64,000 nt of DNA. Origin: a bacterium 210820-DFI.6.37. GTDB lineage: Bacteria > Bacillota > Clostridia > Peptostreptococcales > Anaerovoracaceae. The notes under the pieces were generated by a model. That model made no database searches, was not told the origin of the DNA, and was given only the letters and a program-made list of their open reading frames with translations. Where the stretch lies: contig JAJCKG010000005.1 of the NCBI GenBank assembly GCA_020558355.1, positions 62,001-126,000 on the forward strand, given 5' to 3'. Within the stretch, counting starts at the first letter, position 1. Every line of letters starts with the position of its first letter. A program made the translations under genes and the position numbers. Positions 9,580-17,527 of this stretch are shown here, one piece after another.

Positions 9580-9634
9580 GGATAACCTTGTGATAGCTCC
9601 CAGGCGGCCGCAAGGTTATCCGCTGAGAAAGCGG
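9580..9634. other. Two adjacent perfect inverted repeats
   Basis: GGATAACCTTG at 9580-9590 pairs with CAAGGTTATCC at 9611-9621 (11 bp), and CCGCT at 9620-9624 with AGCGG at 9630-9634. No clear T-run follows, so a terminator is not supported. It lies between the first 253-bp repeat and the GTTAAC element. Confidence 0.5.
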
Positions 9635-9655
9635 AACACGGATAAAATTTAATCT

Positions 9656-9816
9656 TGTTAACAGGCTTCCTTTTTTCACATGATGTTAACATGTTTTCAA
9701 GGCTTGTGGGCCGGTTTTTTTGCGCTTTTCGCTAAGGCACGCACTTTTCGCAAAATTCATTGGGCGCAGCCCACAACTTATGTTAACTTCCGTCTAAAAA
9801 CAGATTTCTGTTAACA
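9656..9816 (-). repeat. GTTAAC element, diverged inverted copy (R3)
   Basis: Four GTTAAC sites at 9657, 9685, 9782 and 9810 give spacings 28-97-28, the same architecture as the copies at 21292 and 22444 (29-98-28). The reverse complement aligns best to those copies at the ends and around each site (for example TTGAAAACATGTTAAC), while the middle has diverged. It has no coding capacity that I can see. Confidence 0.75.
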
Positions 9817-9921
9817 TTGTGCTATTTCGGATCTCTTAAAACAGAAGCGCTTTCGGGCTTCTCTCAATCCGGCCGCTTTTCTATCTATCTTATTTGGCCG
9901 ATTTTAAATGCTGTTGCCCTG

Positions 9922-10174
9922 GGCAAGAAGGCAGGGGAATCGTGTAGGGGCCTTAGGTTTTCTTCGGGAAAAGGAGCTTGAAACACCAACCTAGTTTTGG
10001 GCGGTTGTTTCTGTTTTTTAGCGGTTCTGGGCCTGTGAATTGGGCAGATTTTGGATTGTAAGGAGTAAAAAAGGCTTTGGGGAAGAAAAACGGCCCGCAA
10101 AACCAGTTACTTTTTGAAACAATCAGAGGAAAAGGAGATCTTGTTTCTGGTTTTTTCACAAAGCCCTTTTTCCG
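9922..10174 (+). repeat. 253-bp direct repeat, copy 2
   Basis: Second copy of the repeat at 9307-9559, same orientation, 615 bp apart start to start. Differences are scattered substitutions, mostly transitions, more frequent near position 10090-10150. The pair encloses the R3 GTTAAC element. Confidence 0.85.
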
Positions 10175-10344
10175 TAGCGCCCTTGTATTTATGTTTCCTT
10201 TCAAAAAAGCGCCGAATTATGCGGAGATTTAAAGTTTTTCGAAGCGTCGCAGTCTTGTAAATAAATTCAACTCCGAAATATGCTTTAACGATTATGATCA
10301 AAGGCTTTTCTCCAGCTTCAAATGAAGATGCGATTTTTTGTATG

Positions 10345-10398
10345 AAAAATACCGACCTCCGAGCATTAGATTTTTAGTCTAATTTGTGGAGGTCGGTA
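10345..10398 (-). terminator. Terminator of the matrix operon
   Basis: An 11-bp stem (10350-10360 with 10388-10398) encloses a second ATTAGA/TCTAAT stem; on the minus strand TATTTTTCAT follows. It lies 57 bases after the stop of the last matrix-operon gene. Confidence 0.85.
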
Positions 10399-10454
10399 AA
10401 GCTGCCGGATAATGAATCTATGGATTCTAATATTTAGCTAGGCATACCTGATAA

Positions 10455-11675
10455 TTAATCGTCTTTCACAACGGTATACCAGACATCGCCGTTTTCTTGC
10501 GTTTCGCTTACCACTTTATAGCCCTCAGCTACGAAGTTATCGCTCTCTCCTTCAGGCTCTGTGCCTGTCTTGGAAGGGTCACAGTTTACGAAGGTGCCTC
10601 CGTATACCGTTATCGAGCCGCTAGACTTATCCTTCTTATTCAACACCCAATAAATGCCGTCATATGCTGTATCTGTATAGAAAAATCCATCATTTATTAC
10701 TACATCGCCGCCATTGGAAAATACTACTGAATTTCCGTTTCCATTTTTATCAGGACCTACAGTGTATGTGCCGCCATTAATAATAATTTTACCTTTATTA
10801 GTAACTTCTATAGCATTGTTTGATGAAGAGTTGCTCGTTGTTGCAGAGCCTCCTATAACCTTTCCATCTCCGTTAATTGTAATAACAGTCCCATTTCCGG
10901 TAGCTTTTATAGTATTAAAATATTTGGAATTTGACCTTCCGGTAATTGTTTTACCGTTCAAGTCAATGGTTACGCTTTTCTTATTGATTAAGTAAAACGA
11001 ACTCGCATTGGAGTTTTCCTCATATTCATTGAAATTAATATCATCGCTAAGTACAATGGACTGCCCTTTTCCAAGCGCTGCTTTAGCATCTATCGCGTTA
11101 GCTGTATAAACCGCATCCTTCATTTGATATGCGGCTACCGCATCGGTAAAGCCTTCTTTCTGGATAGCGTAAGCCTTGAATGTCAGTTCTATTCCGGTCT
11201 TAAGTTCGCCAGTTTTCTCGTCCAGCATATCGCTGTTTCCAAGTGCCGCACTGTATGTAACTTCATCGTCTTTAAGGATAGAAACATCTGTGAAGGATTC
11301 GCCCTCGAGTACTACTGCATAATAAACATTACTAAATCCGTCAAGTAGCTTCCACACATCCTTATCTATCTCATAATCTACTAAGCCTTGAGTGTCATCC
11401 GTCACTTCCACGAAAACGTATGCGTCTACCGTATTATCTACCGTAACTTTTGGGTTTTTAGGCTGCGTTGTCCCCGGAACGATGTTGTAGTTATATTTAA
11501 GTTCTTCTCCTTCTGTTTCAGTAAGCGTAACATCTACTTTATTAGTTTCAAAAGTATTTTTAACACTCTCACTGGTTCCCTGCAAATAGGCAAAGGTTCC
11601 GCCGCCTATGAGCAGCAACGCCGCCAACGCCACAGCCAGCCCTGTGGTCAATAATTTCTTTTTCTTCTTTTCCAT
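10455..11675 (-). CDS. TasA/CalY-like secreted protein with C-terminal beta-helix
   Basis: 406-residue exported protein. The basic start KKKKKLLTTGLAVALAALLL followed by GGGTFAYLQ is a SipW-type signal region, and the next 150 residues follow the TasA/camelysin pattern (VKNTFETNKVDVTLTETEG, DAYVFVEVTD, LTFKAYAIQKEGF). From about residue 200 the protein switches to short beta repeats typical of parallel beta-helices (TIDLNGKTITG, ITINGDGKVIGGS, IIINGGTYTVG, VVINDGFFY, ITVYGGTF). Such a C-terminus could mediate binding or surface display; TasA-family N-domains form fibres by donor-strand exchange. It is the last gene of the SipW operon and 48 bp after its paralogue. Confidence 0.8.
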   Translation of the reverse strand: MEKKKKKLLTTGLAVALAALLLIGGGTFAYLQGTSESVKNTFETNKVDVTLTETEGEELKYNYNIVPGTTQPKNPKVTVDNTVDAYVFVEVTDDTQGLVDYEIDKDVWKLLDGFSNVYYAVVLEGESFTDVSILKDDEVTYSAALGNSDMLDEKTGELKTGIELTFKAYAIQKEGFTDAVAAYQMKDAVYTANAIDAKAALGKGQSIVLSDDINFNEYEENSNASSFYLINKKSVTIDLNGKTITGRSNSKYFNTIKATGNGTVITINGDGKVIGGSATTSNSSSNNAIEVTNKGKIIINGGTYTVGPDKNGNGNSVVFSNGGDVVINDGFFYTDTAYDGIYWVLNKKDKSSGSITVYGGTFVNCDPSKTGTEPEGESDNFVAEGYKVVSETQENGDVWYTVVKDD

Positions 11676-11723
11676 TTTACTTTTCTCCTACAAATATAAA
11701 ATACTATTTATTATCGTTTTATC

Positions 11724-13172
11724 TTATCGCTGAACCGTTCCATTAATCGTAACGTAACCACCGCCATAAATTACATCGTTGTCCTTGATTTTCCCATCAT
11801 ATGTCAGCGTTACACCATTTTCTTCTGTAGTGTTTCCATATGTATAGATAACAGGATATAATACTGAAGTTACAGTCGTATTAGTCAAGGTTACATTTGA
11901 AGGATACTGGTAAGAATTTGTTTTTTTGTTACCAATCGTAATTCCCGCAAGTGGCAACATATTGCCGGTGCCCCAGTCTGTCTCGTCAAAATATCTTACT
12001 GCCCAGTCGTCATTACTAGTATTGGCAATCTTACAATTCTCAATGACAGCCGTTCCGCCTCTGACAACTACTCCATGCATATTCGCATTAACAGTGCACT
12101 TATTCATATTGAGATTACCCGGAACATTTATGAGAACTGCTGTCGGTCCTTCAAAAGTGGAATCGGTAAGATTGATTTCAACATTATAATTATCAACTGT
12201 TGCCGCATTCGTTGCTACGCAATATGAATTCTCTGATTTTACAGTTGAATCAATTACATTTACTTCTGCTGCATCACCTTTCGGATAAATTGTCGCTCCT
12301 TTAGCTTCCATAACTACATTTCTAAGTGTAACAGATGAACCTGTCGTTACATTTATTGAAGAAACATTGGCAGCTGTTCCTTCATATTTTACCGTACCGT
12401 TTTCAAGTACTAAAGTTTTTCCACCTTCTACAGCAGTAGAAGAGTTAGCCGTTGTAGTCAGTGTGTTTCCTCCTAAGTCAATATAAGTTATTTCATTATC
12501 GCTCTGGGGAATTGCTGTACTCAAAGTAATATCATCTTCCAGAGTTATTACTTGATCAGATGTTGCAGTTTTAATAGCATCCGTAAACGCTTCAGTGCTA
12601 TCCACCGTAACAGCTTCTCCATTTAAGTTCAGCCATGCCTGAACAAGGGCGTTTTCAAAGCCCTCTTTCTGGATAGCATAAGCCTTAAATGTCAGCTCTA
12701 TGCCTTTTTTAAGTACTCCGCCCTCTTCCAGCATATCGCTGTTTTTAAGGTCCGCGCTGTATGTAACTTTGTTGTCTTTTAAAACAGCAAATTCTTTTTC
12801 TGTTGCATTTGCCTCTACTTCACGGTAGTATACGTTATCGTATCCATCCAGCAATTTCCAGCCTTCCGCAATGTCATATGTAACCAATTTCTCTGTCGTA
12901 TCCGTCACTTCCACGAAAACATACGCTTCTACCGTATTGTCTACAGTAACTTTCGGGTCTTTAGTTTCCGATGTTCCTGGAATGATGTTGTAAGACTCGC
13001 CTGTCGTTTCAGTAAGGTCAACCTTTACCTGATTCGTGTTAAAAGCGTTTACTACATCACCTGTGGAACTCTGCAAATACGCGAAGGTCCCGCCTCCGAT
13101 CAGCAGCAGCGCCGCTAGGGCTATGGCGAGGCCTGTGGTGGTTAGTTTCTTTTTCTTTGTGTTTGTTTCCAT
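11724..13172 (-). CDS. TasA/CalY-like secreted protein with beta-helix, paralogue
   Basis: 482 residues. The first 185 residues are closely similar to the downstream paralogue: KKLTTTGLAIALAALLLIGG, GTFAYLQSSTGDVVNAFNTN, YNIIPGTSETKDPKVTVDN, EAYVFVEVTDTTEKLVTYD, LTFKAYAIQKEGFENAL. The C-terminal 290 residues are a longer run of beta-helix turns (ITLEDDITL, YIDLGGNTLTT, LVLENGTVKYEG, VTLRNVVMEAKG, LNMNKCTVNANMHGVVVRGG). Predicted secreted matrix or surface fibre protein processed by the SipW-like peptidase upstream. ATG follows AGAGGAGACAAAG. Conserved N-domains with different C-domains suggest duplication followed by domain exchange. Confidence 0.8.
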   Translation of the reverse strand: METNTKKKKLTTTGLAIALAALLLIGGGTFAYLQSSTGDVVNAFNTNQVKVDLTETTGESYNIIPGTSETKDPKVTVDNTVEAYVFVEVTDTTEKLVTYDIAEGWKLLDGYDNVYYREVEANATEKEFAVLKDNKVTYSADLKNSDMLEEGGVLKKGIELTFKAYAIQKEGFENALVQAWLNLNGEAVTVDSTEAFTDAIKTATSDQVITLEDDITLSTAIPQSDNEITYIDLGGNTLTTTANSSTAVEGGKTLVLENGTVKYEGTAANVSSINVTTGSSVTLRNVVMEAKGATIYPKGDAAEVNVIDSTVKSENSYCVATNAATVDNYNVEINLTDSTFEGPTAVLINVPGNLNMNKCTVNANMHGVVVRGGTAVIENCKIANTSNDDWAVRYFDETDWGTGNMLPLAGITIGNKKTNSYQYPSNVTLTNTTVTSVLYPVIYTYGNTTEENGVTLTYDGKIKDNDVIYGGGYVTINGTVQR

Positions 13173-13188
13173 CTTTGTCTCCTCTCTC

Positions 13189-13626
13189 TTACTTTTTCTC
13201 TTTCTTTCCCGCGGCTTTCGCCCTGGTCAGTAAAACAGCCACCAATACCAGCAGACTGGCTCCCGCCATGGCGGCCCAGCCTCCCAGGTTAAAGCCATCC
13301 CCGGTTCGCGGCTTTTCGCTTTCTTTCCTTGGCGCTTCGGTTTCCCCCGCCGAAGGCTCTGTCTCCGCGCTCGGCTCCGTGGCTTTCGTAGGCTCTGTCG
13401 GCTCTTCCGGTTTTGTCGGTTCCTCCGGCTCGCTTGGTTTTGTTGGCTTTGTCGGTTCCTCAGTCGCTTCCCCCACAAAGGTGTTGACGCATGTCCCCGA
13501 TGTCACCTGAATATACGCGATCGTCTGCTTTATGGGCTTGATCAGCAAGCAGGCCGTCAAAAGCGCGCACAGTAAGAGGATCTCCAGAAATCGGACAACT
13601 CTGACTCGCTTTTCTGATTTCTCCAT
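13189..13626 (-). CDS. Short Pro/Thr/Glu-rich anchored protein of the matrix operon
   Basis: 145 residues: N-terminal hydrophobic helix (about 12-32), a short SGTCVNTFVG segment like the VNTF strand of TasA-type proteins, then about 55 residues of EPTKP-type repeats, then KPRTGD, a hydrophobic helix and the tail AKAAGKKEKK. The C-terminus has the layout of a sortase signal (xPxTG, helix, positive tail) though with KPRTG instead of LPXTG. It probably anchors or nucleates the TasA-like fibres at the wall, as TapA-like minor components do; this is inference from its layout and position between two TasA-like genes. ATG follows AGGAGGGCTTTCA. Confidence 0.7.
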   Translation of the reverse strand: MEKSEKRVRVVRFLEILLLCALLTACLLIKPIKQTIAYIQVTSGTCVNTFVGEATEEPTKPTKPSEPEEPTKPEEPTEPTKATEPSAETEPSAGETEAPRKESEKPRTGDGFNLGGWAAMAGASLLVLVAVLLTRAKAAGKKEKK

Positions 13627-13652
13627 TGAAAGCCCTCCTTCCTCTCGCCTTC

Positions 13653-14294
13653 CTACTTAATGGTCACATGGTTGGCTTTCGCGCCTTCCCCAAGGAAATG
13701 GGCTACCGCCAGGTCGATGGCTTTCCCCGAGGTAAGAGCCTCGGTCTGCGCCGCGTACGCCGTTATCGACAGCTTTCTCTCCCCTAGCCCCGCGATCTCT
13801 TCCGCGGTTAACGCACTGGAAACCGTCACCGTCGTAAAGATCGGCTCCAGTACTTTATCTTCCTCCGCTTCCAGCGCGTTTACTCTCGCTTTGTACGCGT
13901 ACACGGTCTTCTCCCCGTCCCGCGCGACTTCCTTCCAGGATTCCGTGTCGTAGTTCATGGTAAACTTGTCGGTCAGGCCGTTTTCCACACAGAGGAACAC
14001 ATAACACTCCTCGCTCCCTTTGAGCACCGTCGGCCTCGGGTCTTTGTCAAGCGTGGCTCCCGCCTTGTACTTGTAGCTGTTGGCCGTTGTTCGGGCCCCC
14101 TCTACTTTTTTCCCATCCGCTCCGACTGGCGCCTCGTCCAGTAAAATCGAAATCGTCCCTCCCGCGAAGGTGTTCACCACCGTCTCGCTCTGGGCCGATA
14201 GCCAGGAAAACGTTGGCCGCGCGGTCAGCGCCAGCAGCAGGGCCACCGCCGCGCAGGCCGCGATCAGTTTTTTTCTTTGTCTCAGGTTACTCAT
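13653..14294 (-). CDS. TasA/CalY-like matrix protein, short form
   Basis: 213 residues consisting of a signal region (basic start, helix 10-25, FSWLSAQSE) and a single TasA/camelysin-type domain: ETVVNTFAGGTISILLDEA, AGATLDKDPRPTVLKGSEE, CYVFLCVENGL, LSITAYAAQTEAL. It lacks the beta-helix of the two downstream paralogues, so it could be the main fibre subunit. Its start overlaps the signal peptidase gene by 8 bp, with GGAGAGAAGCC upstream, indicating coupled expression with the peptidase that should process it. Confidence 0.8.
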   Translation of the reverse strand: MSNLRQRKKLIAACAAVALLLALTARPTFSWLSAQSETVVNTFAGGTISILLDEAPVGADGKKVEGARTTANSYKYKAGATLDKDPRPTVLKGSEECYVFLCVENGLTDKFTMNYDTESWKEVARDGEKTVYAYKARVNALEAEEDKVLEPIFTTVTVSSALTAEEIAGLGERKLSITAYAAQTEALTSGKAIDLAVAHFLGEGAKANHVTIK

Positions 14295-14832
14295 GGCTTC
14301 TCTCCTTTCTTCTTTTTCTTCTATCCGGTTTCTTCTTTGTCAGATCCCAAATCAAGGACAACAACAGCAGGACCACGATGATCCCGATCATGAGGACTCG
14401 GTTCTCCGCCGCCGTAAGCCGGGCGAAGACCAGGCCCACCCCCGGTACCCCGAAGAGAACCTTTCCCACCAGATTCCCCCACAGCGCCGGCGCGGCGTCC
14501 TCCACGTTATTCGCGTCCCCTTTGGTCGTAAAGGCCCGCTGGCTCTCATCGATGGAGATGACCCGGTGGGTCACCAGCGTCCCCTCCTCGTTCATCACGT
14601 AGGTAATAACATCGCCTTCCTCGATCTTTTCCGGGTCGGTCTCTTTTACGATGACCAGCGCGTTTACCGGGTAAACCGGCGTCATGCTTCCGCTCTCCAC
14701 GTTAAATAGATGGATCCCGATCAGTCGTCCGCCCACCAGCAGGATCGCGATCATAACGATCAGCGCGGTCAAAAACGTCGAGAGAAAATCCGCCGCTCCC
14801 CGAATCGGGCTTTCTTTTTTTGTCTGTTCCAT
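14287..14832 (-). CDS. sipW: Signal peptidase I, SipW (ER) type
   Basis: 181-residue membrane peptidase. VESGSMTPVYPVNALVIV carries the catalytic Ser, and LVTHRVI has the catalytic His of the ER/SipW type in place of the Lys of bacterial LepB; GDANNVEDAAP is the third conserved box. There are N-terminal (about 20-40) and C-terminal (about 145-165) transmembrane helices and a basic C-terminus. In Bacillus, SipW processes TasA and TapA; here all four downstream genes encode candidate substrates. First recognised gene of the operon, preceded by AGGAGCGG and by a terminator-like hairpin at 14864-14913. Confidence 0.92.
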   Translation of the reverse strand: MEQTKKESPIRGAADFLSTFLTALIVMIAILLVGGRLIGIHLFNVESGSMTPVYPVNALVIVKETDPEKIEEGDVITYVMNEEGTLVTHRVISIDESQRAFTTKGDANNVEDAAPALWGNLVGKVLFGVPGVGLVFARLTAAENRVLMIGIIVVLLLLSLIWDLTKKKPDRRKRRKERSHE

Positions 14833-14919
14833 TTATCCGGTCCGCTCCTGTCCTGAAAACAACAAAAAACGCTCAAGCGGCATAGGGAGTCCTCCTATGC
14901 CTCTGAGCGTTTTCCTCAT
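14833..14919 (-). CDS. Possible 28-residue leader peptide
   Basis: ATG at 14919 opens a 28-codon frame running through the terminator hairpin and ending in TAA directly against the ATG of the peptidase gene. Ribosomes on it would disrupt the hairpin and end at the next start, a layout suited to attenuation. I see no good ribosome site upstream, so it may be chance. Confidence 0.3.
   Translation of the reverse strand: MRKTLRGIGGLPMPLERFLLFSGQERTG
14864..14913 (-). terminator. Intrinsic terminator in the leader of the matrix operon
   Basis: Outer stem 14866-14875/14904-14913 and inner stem 14879-14886/14894-14901; on the minus strand the hairpin is followed by TTTTTTGTTGTTTT. It lies between the predicted promoter and sipW, so it would stop transcription before the operon unless antiterminated. 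Confidence 0.8.
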
Positions 14920-14974
14920 AACTCGTAAAGGGGTTCTTTTTAAGTTTAAGCGCAAACCAAAAACAACAGTCAGC

Positions 14975-15031
<57 letters not shown>

Positions 15032-15036
15032 TATGG

Positions 15037-15066
15037 ATTATATCGCTTTTGTTCATAAAAAGTAAA
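15037..15066 (-). promoter_or_regulatory. Candidate promoter of the matrix operon
   Basis: Minus-strand TTTACT (15066-15061), 18-base spacer, and a perfect TATAAT (15042-15037). The start point falls at about 15030, at the edge of the ACAG repeat. Confidence 0.65.
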
Positions 15067-15393
15067 CCTTTCGACATTTTTTCATAATTTCTCTACTTTT
15101 TTTCACAAATACTTTATCATAAAAACACAGTTCTGACAATCTTATTTTTCTTTCGACCAGTTATATCTTTCTCCCCTCATAGTTCCAGCCTCGTGATTGC
15201 GCGGTAAGATCTGTTCGCCTACTTGCCTGAGCGCCCTTTGTTTGCGGCGCCAGAGGGCGGACCAGGCCCTGGTGAAATACGCAAAATTGTAAAAAATACC
15301 GCAAAAAAATCGAATTAGTGTTGTGCTTCCAACATCTTTTTTATTTTGACTGTGCTATTATAAGAAAGACATTATGGGGGTATATCGAGATTT
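15067..15393. other. Gene-free interval upstream of the Crp-like gene
   Basis: AT-rich 15067-15180, then a small inverted repeat CGCCCT/AGGGCG (15232-15237 with 15254-15259) and a 13-base palindrome ACCAGGCCCTGGT at 15261-15273. These could be operator sites for either flanking gene. I find no open frame with a ribosome site and no known RNA. Confidence 0.4.
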
Positions 15394-16017
15394 ATGGATT
15401 TTTATGACATTGAATTGATCCGAAAAGCGCCGCTTTTCCAGGGACTTGATACAGCGGCTTTGAAAAAAATTTATTCCGCGCTCTCCCCTTCCGTAAAAAA
15501 CTATCAGAAAAAAGAAATCGTTATGGAACAGGGAGAAATCGTAAATCAGATCGGCATTGTACAGGAAGGCCGCATAACCGGCGTCAAATATCATTATGAC
15601 GGAAGCTCTCAGATCCTGCGCATTATAAAGCCTTTTGAAAGCATCGGACTGGAATCTGTTTCTTCCAGCTATTTTACCAGTCCCTGTTTTTTGGTTGCGG
15701 ATTCCTACTGCAGCGTTGTCTTCTTTACATATGAGGAATTTTTTTCCTCCGATCACATTTCTCCAAGCAACAAGAAAGTTATATGGCGAAACATTCTGAA
15801 CATTCTCGCTGACGAAAACATCCGCATGATGTACAAAATCGACACCCTGTCCAAGCGTACCCTGCGGGAACGGATCACTACATATCTCAGCATCATCCGC
15901 GAAAAGCGGGGAATGGACACCTTTGATATCGGAATGACCCAGTTTCTTTTCTGTACTTCTGTTAATATGTTATTGTACCCGGATGGGAACATTAGAAAGC
16001 TTTCAATCGCCTTCTGA
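15394..16017 (+). CDS. Crp/Fnr family regulator, probably C-terminally defective
   Basis: 207 residues. The cyclic-nucleotide-binding-type beta-roll occupies residues 10-125 (LFQGLDTAALKKIY, KEIVMEQGEIVNQIGIVQEG, SQILRIIKPFESIGLES), followed by a dimer helix and the family hallmark TLRERITTYLSIIREKRG. After MTQF the expected helix-turn-helix (usual pattern QLADYL-VNRSALSREL) is replaced by an unrelated 23-residue end, and no other frame restores it convincingly. The protein is about 15-20 residues short. It may be a decayed regulator or one unable to bind DNA in the usual way. It lies divergently from the matrix operon and converges on phoU with a shared terminator. Confidence 0.7.
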   Translation: MDFYDIELIRKAPLFQGLDTAALKKIYSALSPSVKNYQKKEIVMEQGEIVNQIGIVQEGRITGVKYHYDGSSQILRIIKPFESIGLESVSSSYFTSPCFLVADSYCSVVFFTYEEFFSSDHISPSNKKVIWRNILNILADENIRMMYKIDTLSKRTLRERITTYLSIIREKRGMDTFDIGMTQFLFCTSVNMLLYPDGNIRKLSIAF

Positions 16018-16039
16018 CATTTAAAAATAAATAAAACAG

Positions 16040-16086
16040 AAAAACAGCTCCGCATCGGAACCAAGGGCCGAGGCGGAGCTGTTTTT
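16040..16086. terminator. Bidirectional terminator between the crp-like gene and phoU
   Basis: AACAGCTCCGC at 16043-16053 pairs with GCGGAGCTGTT at 16073-16083, with an inner TCGG/CCGA stem. A-run before and T-run after serve both strands. Confidence 0.85.
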
Positions 16087-16088
16087 CC

Positions 16089-16742
16089 TTATTCCATGGC
16101 GTAATCCCCTTCCAGGGAAAAGACGGTCTCTTCGCAAATATTCGTAGCGTAATCCGCGATTCGTTCCAGATGAGCCGCGACAAAGGCGAACATAATGGAT
16201 AGCCGGGTGTTTTTTGAGTCGGATACTGCGATGTTCAGCTGTTCTTCATAAATATTCCGAAACAGCTCATCCACCTCTTCATCCGCTTTCCACACCTTGC
16301 GGGCCAGTTTAAGATCCCGTTTCAGAAAAGCCCGGATGGCGTTTTTCACCATGCCCGCGGCCAGCTCCGCCATTCTCGGCAGATCGATCAGCTCTTTATA
16401 GTATTCTTCACGCTCCATGCGCACCGCGTACTTAGCCAGGTCTTCGCAGTGATCGCCGATCCGTTCCAGATCGGTCACCATCTTCATGATGGAAATACAG
16501 TACCTGAGATCGCTGGCCAGAGGGGACTGGGTAGCCAGAAACAAATAGCACTTTTCATTGATCCCATCCTCCATATCATCGATTTCTTCATCGTGATCTA
16601 TGATTTTCCTGGCCAGCTCCATGTCCTTTTCCTTGATAGCCCTTATGGAATCGACGATGGCAGTTTCCACCTGCCGGGTCATCTTTGTCACTAAATCATT
16701 GATTTCGACCAGTTCCTGGTCCATTTTTGGTCTTGGCGCCAT
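16089..16742 (-). CDS. phoU: Phosphate-transport regulator PhoU
   Basis: 217 residues made of two three-helix bundles with the repeated E/DxxxD metal motifs: ARKIIDHDEEIDDMEDGINE in the first half and LARKVWKADEEVDELF in the second; DLERIGDHCEDLA and LERIADYATNICEE are the paired family signatures. PhoU restrains the Pst transporter and signals phosphate sufficiency, normally to PhoR. It is the last gene of pstSCAB-phoU, 15 bp after pstB. No phoPR pair adjoins; the two-component system at 45.7-48.1 kb is not linked. Confidence 0.96.
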   Translation of the reverse strand: MAPRPKMDQELVEINDLVTKMTRQVETAIVDSIRAIKEKDMELARKIIDHDEEIDDMEDGINEKCYLFLATQSPLASDLRYCISIMKMVTDLERIGDHCEDLAKYAVRMEREEYYKELIDLPRMAELAAGMVKNAIRAFLKRDLKLARKVWKADEEVDELFRNIYEEQLNIAVSDSKNTRLSIMFAFVAAHLERIADYATNICEETVFSLEGDYAME

Positions 16743-16757
16743 TTTTCTTCCTCCTTA

Positions 16758-17522
16758 TCAGCCAAATCGTCCGGTAATATATTCTTCTGTTTTCGGATTG
16801 GATGGATTGGTAAAGATCTTCCGAGTCTCTCCCGTTTCCATGATCTCTCCGCTCAGGAAAAACGCGGTCCGGTCTGAAATTCTTCCCGCCTGCTGCATAT
16901 TATGCGTCACAATAACAATGGTATAGTTTGCGGCCAGCTCCTGAATCAGAGCTTCCACCTTGGAGGTGGCAATTGGATCCAGAGCGGAGGTCGGCTCGTC
17001 CATAAGGATCACTTCCGGTTCCACAGACAGACATCTGGCAATGCACAGCCGCTGGGCCTGGCCGCCGGAAAGTCCCAGCGCGGACTTGCTGAGCCGGTCC
17101 TTTACTTCCTCCCACAGGCCCACTTCCGTCAGAGTCCTCTCTACGATCTGGTCCAGCTTCTTTTTGTCCTTTACTCCGTGAAGCTTTGGCCCGTAAGCGA
17201 GGTTTTCATAAATAGACTTGGGAAACGGGTTGGGCTTTTGAAACACCATGCCCACTTTCGCCCGGAGGCCGATTACATCATAGTCCTTATTATAAAAGTC
17301 CTCTCCGTCAAACAACAGGCTTCCCTGAATCCTGCAGCCCTCCACCAGGTCGTTCATCCGGTTGAGAGATCTGAGAAACGTGGATTTTCCGCAGCCAGAG
17401 GGGCCGATCAAAGCGGTGATGTCATTTTTGTAAATATCGATATTGATTTTTTTCAGCGCCTGGAAGCTTCCATAATACAGATCCATATCCCGGATTTCAA
17501 ATACTTTTTCTCTTTCCATCAT
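16758..17522 (-). CDS. pstB: Phosphate ABC transporter ATP-binding protein
   Basis: 254 residues with Walker [10 protein letters not shown], signature [15 protein letters not shown] and Walker [15 protein letters not shown], plus the PstB-typical [10 protein letters not shown] and [13 protein letters not shown]. It powers high-affinity phosphate import through PstCA. It starts 5 bp after pstA. Confidence 0.97.
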   Translation of the reverse strand: MMEREKVFEIRDMDLYYGSFQALKKINIDIYKNDITALIGPSGCGKSTFLRSLNRMNDLVEGCRIQGSLLFDGEDFYNKDYDVIGLRAKVGMVFQKPNPFPKSIYENLAYGPKLHGVKDKKKLDQIVERTLTEVGLWEEVKDRLSKSALGLSGGQAQRLCIARCLSVEPEVILMDEPTSALDPIATSKVEALIQELAANYTIVIVTHNMQQAGRISDRTAFFLSGEIMETGETRKIFTNPSNPKTEEYITGRFG

Positions 17523-17527
17523 GTTTC

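Noticed and set aside
9338..9692. Open minus-strand frames through the 253-bp repeats (also 9953-10204) as possible genes
   Set aside because: The frames overlap each other, have no good ribosome site and different N-termini, and both frames stay open simply because the repeats lack stops; no family resemblance.
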